Shown here: piece after piece, positions 61,599 to 64,000 of the stretch
Layout of the letters: every line of letters starts with the position of its first letter
How positions within the stretch are numbered: position 1 is the first letter of the stretch
NCBI GenBank assembly: GCA_035582835.1
Contig: JAYKAV010003143.1
Span: 2,419,673-2,483,672, forward strand
Direction of reading: 5' to 3'
DNA: 64,000 nucleotides
Source of the DNA: Phoebastria nigripes
Lineage: Eukaryota; Chordata; Aves; Procellariiformes; Diomedeidae
The notes under the pieces: generated by a model
Databases searched by the model: none
What the model saw: only the letters and a program-made list of their open reading frames with translations
Told to the model about the DNA's origin: nothing
Made by a program: the position numbers and the translations under genes

Positions 61599-64000
61599 TG
61601 TATCTGTTACTTGTAGTGGGAAACAGCTACTGTTTCGTTCCACTAAAAGAGAGGTCTGATTCTACCATAAACTGACAAGATATAGATTATTTCTCATCGT
61701 TGCAGCTCTAATGCTGTAGATGTCATATCCATCAGATTCCTCCTGCAACATCTGTCAAGAACCAAGACATTTACTAACACAGAACAGGATTTGCTTAGCT
61801 GGGCCTTAGCTAATAGAAGTACTGAATTGTAAACAGGCAGTGCTTTAGGACAAAACATGTCAAAAGAGCAGAATTTAAACAATGACATGTAAGGAAAAAT
61901 GAAAAAGCAATCACCCGCAATTAGACTCAAAACATGTTTAGTCCCCGTTGCCCCCCGCCAATAGCTACAACAAATGCAAGGCATAAAAGCGTCTCTTTAG
62001 CAACTGTAAAAAGTAACATTTAATAGAGGGGAAGCCTTATTTGGTGCAATGGGTACAAACAAAGTAAGGGAGAAAAATGTTCCACAACCTAAATAACAGA
62101 TTATTTCCTCAACTGCCAATGGAATTTAAAAGTGCCTAAACATTAGTTATTTCCATAGGAAGCATTCTCATGGTTTCAAGCTGCCTGTAATTTCAAAGCA
62201 GCTGAGAGCCTTATTTACGTAGCTCTGGTAGTAGGTTTACATGAAAACTCTATGTTGGTGCTCCCTGACATTCACTGGTGCAGGCTGACGCTAAAGAACA
62301 AGTAATGTGCTCCGGCTAATCTCATACTTTCTTCAGCCATTCAGCCTGAGTTTTAACTTTTTTATTTCTGCTAGCCGCAAGCAACAGTAGCGGACAGCTG
62401 GGATCCAATTTTCTTTTTTTAATTAAGTACAGCAAATGCTGTACACTCAAGCAGAAAAATAACAGTGCTTTAAATAAAAAATATTGTTATATACTCCAAT
62501 TTGTAAGCACAGAAGTAAAAAAAATAAAAGTATTCACAAAGTGAAAATGCTCCTTCTGTTCACATTACTTACTGAGTAGATTAGATTAGAAAAATCAATG
62601 CTTACTTTAATATTATTATGTTATGATTATATCCAGAATTGTTTCCTAAGGTTCCCTCTGTTGGCAAAAATAATATGATTCAAAAGTACAAATAAATGAA
62701 ATACAGTTAAATATCTATACAAGTAATACTGCCATGAAGAAAAGAAAAATCACATTCTGAAAAGATGTACTCTCAGGTACATCTGCAAACAGGCCTAAAT
62801 GTCCAAATCAACAGAAAAAGGTATTTCAGAAGTTAACCTAACAAATTAATAGCCATCATCTCTATCATGAAACACATTCCTAATTTATTCCTACCATGTT
62901 CTTAAATAGCTGAATATCTCAAGTATAAGAAATTCTGCAAAAGCCACAGTAGTAGTAAATAAGAAGTAATGCAGTAAATAAGAAATGGGATGCTTTACGA
63001 GGTATCATACAAAGAGATTTCCATTCTGTGATTTATTTTTGATGCAAGGCTTTAGCTGTCATTTAAAAGTGATAATGTAAAATTAAAATTGTCATTTTAT
63101 TCTTCACCAAGTATATATATCCTATAGACCAGGAGGGAATCAATGTAACTAATAATGTTCTTTTCCTAATACATACTTTTTCTTATTGCCTTTTTCTCCA
63201 TCCAGTCCAAGTCAGTGTACTTGCTTTCTACACAGGGGTAGCTGTATTTTCCCCTCTTGACAAATACACTAGTTCCATTAACACTTGCAGAGCAAGTACA
63301 ACAGTCTTCTGTGTACCTTTATAATACGCATTGTCCATAAGCACTTGTGGAATTAAACAGTGAACTTTACCCTCGGGGCTGTGGCCGATTGGAAGGCAGC
63401 AACTGGATACAGAATGTTTTTGCAAACAGGTCAGTCAGGAAGGTTAAGAGAACAGACAAAAAACCAGATAGCTGAGAATAACCCTGCAACTTTGTCGCCA
63501 ACTTGCAGGAAACCCACAATATATTTTAATAGATGTCGTTACTTAAATCTCTTGATACTCGCATGCTCCGTGCCAAAATGGGCAACTTCATTTCTATGGC
63601 AACCAAAGCAATGCTGCTACCCACTTCTGCCATCACAAGTTCTTTTCGTTTCTCCCTTTGTTGTAACTTTAATTCACTGGGTATTGCAGGGAGGGGGAAG
63701 GAGAAGCAGGGTGGCATCACTGCTTTTGTTACCGAAGAAACCACTTACCCGTTTCAGAAAAGGATCTGAACAGTCAAAAGATAGTGATAATGTGAATTTA
63801 AAACACAATGACTTTGCTTTAATAGGCAAAAAGAGAGAAGCAAGGAAGAAGTCACGAAGACTAGAAATTAGAGGATAAGAAACAAAACTCACTGAAAGAG
63901 TTTCAGAAAAAAACAGAAAGATTTGATAGATAACACAGCGACTGTCAGTTCAAAACAAGAAATACCAGGAAAGGGAAATCTGGGTAGGAAGCGCAGAGGT
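61599..64000. other. Intronic, nothing firm
   Basis: Non-coding, including one candidate conserved block (62130-62480). The 172-codon plus frame at 63360-63878 and overlapping minus frames at 63228-63425 and 63526-63892 show no domain, no splice context consistent with SPATA5, and no family resemblance. Confidence 0.5.
62130..62480. promoter_or_regulatory. Candidate conserved non-coding element
   Basis: A repeat-free block with balanced composition. It includes TTTTTAATTAAGTACAGC and a perfect 7-bp inverted repeat GTACAGC/GCTGTAC around AAAT (62427-62444). Conservation is unproven. Confidence 0.25.

Larger units (their letters stand above)
131..64000 (-). other. AFG2A: Very long SPATA5 intron (rest of window)
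   Basis: No further SPATA5 exon was found on the minus strand. I looked for the segment that should precede the exon (the GNVADRVLAQLLTEMDG and AATNRPD region), the FFDE Walker B, and the D1/D2 Walker A GPPG motifs, by reading reverse-complement patterns by eye. The simplest reading is a single intron longer than 63.8 kb. This fits the known large size of SPATA5 in vertebrates, where the last exons are separated by very long introns. A short diverged exon could still have been missed. Confidence 0.65.

Noticed and set aside
61294..61659. 121-codon Lys/Gln/Pro-rich frame
   Set aside because: Produced entirely by the A/C-only tract.
63180..63425. Minus frame that looked like a possible exon
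   Set aside because: No match to SPATA5 and no clear acceptor/donor pair; ends at a stop after a short run.
63360..63878. 172-codon open frame on the plus strand
   Set aside because: Longest N-free frame, but mixed chance composition, no domain, no homology, and overlapped by open frames on the other strand.
1..64000. tRNA, rRNA, CRISPR, endogenous retrovirus LTRs or gag-pol motifs, telomeric arrays
   Set aside because: Looked for by eye; none recognised. A tRNAscan, Infernal or LTR search was not possible.

Overview
This is vertebrate, and almost certainly avian, nuclear DNA. The window ends in a minus-strand coding exon of the AAA+ ATPase gene SPATA5 (AFG2A). It also carries a textbook 3' end of a CR1 LINE at 49.1-49.3 kb, with the two ATTCTRTG octamers typical of sauropsid CR1. 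It lacks Alu, B1 or L1 repeats, is AT-rich, and is a draft assembly with three N gaps and about twenty isolated n bases.

Layout: only positions 1-130 are recognisable coding sequence. The exon encodes the second-region-of-homology and arginine-finger part of the D2 ATPase domain, about 70 residues from the expected C-terminus. A good splice acceptor lies next to it at 131-165. I could not find another SPATA5 exon in the remaining ~63.8 kb, so I read the rest as one very long intron, with the gene's 5' end lying beyond position 64000. None of the longer open frames looks like a protein gene: they are chance frames, low-complexity tracts, or frames running through N.

Intron contents: (i) 12.2-13.4 kb, minus strand, holds a badly decayed non-CR1 non-LTR retrotransposon with RT and C-terminal motifs in the correct order, the most interesting find here. 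(ii) 34.6-35.1 kb, plus strand, looks like an L2-type LINE relic with a long C/T-rich stretch before it. (iii) Four or five MIR-like CORE-SINE relics are scattered through the intron. (iv) One young CR1 tail is present. (v) One sauropsid-type repeat of uncertain family lies at 39.7 kb. (vi) There are striking strand-asymmetric A/C-only tracts, the best being 192 nt long at 61.4 kb, plus poly-A, poly-T and CA microsatellites. (vii) Several AT-rich, repeat-free blocks with many TAAT-type cores could be conserved non-coding elements, and one CpG-richer block lies at 36.4-36.9 kb.

There is no gene cassette, CRISPR array, operon or prokaryotic feature. I saw no convincing new biological system. 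Findings are limited to ancient repeats, unusual simple sequence, candidate regulatory DNA and assembly problems.
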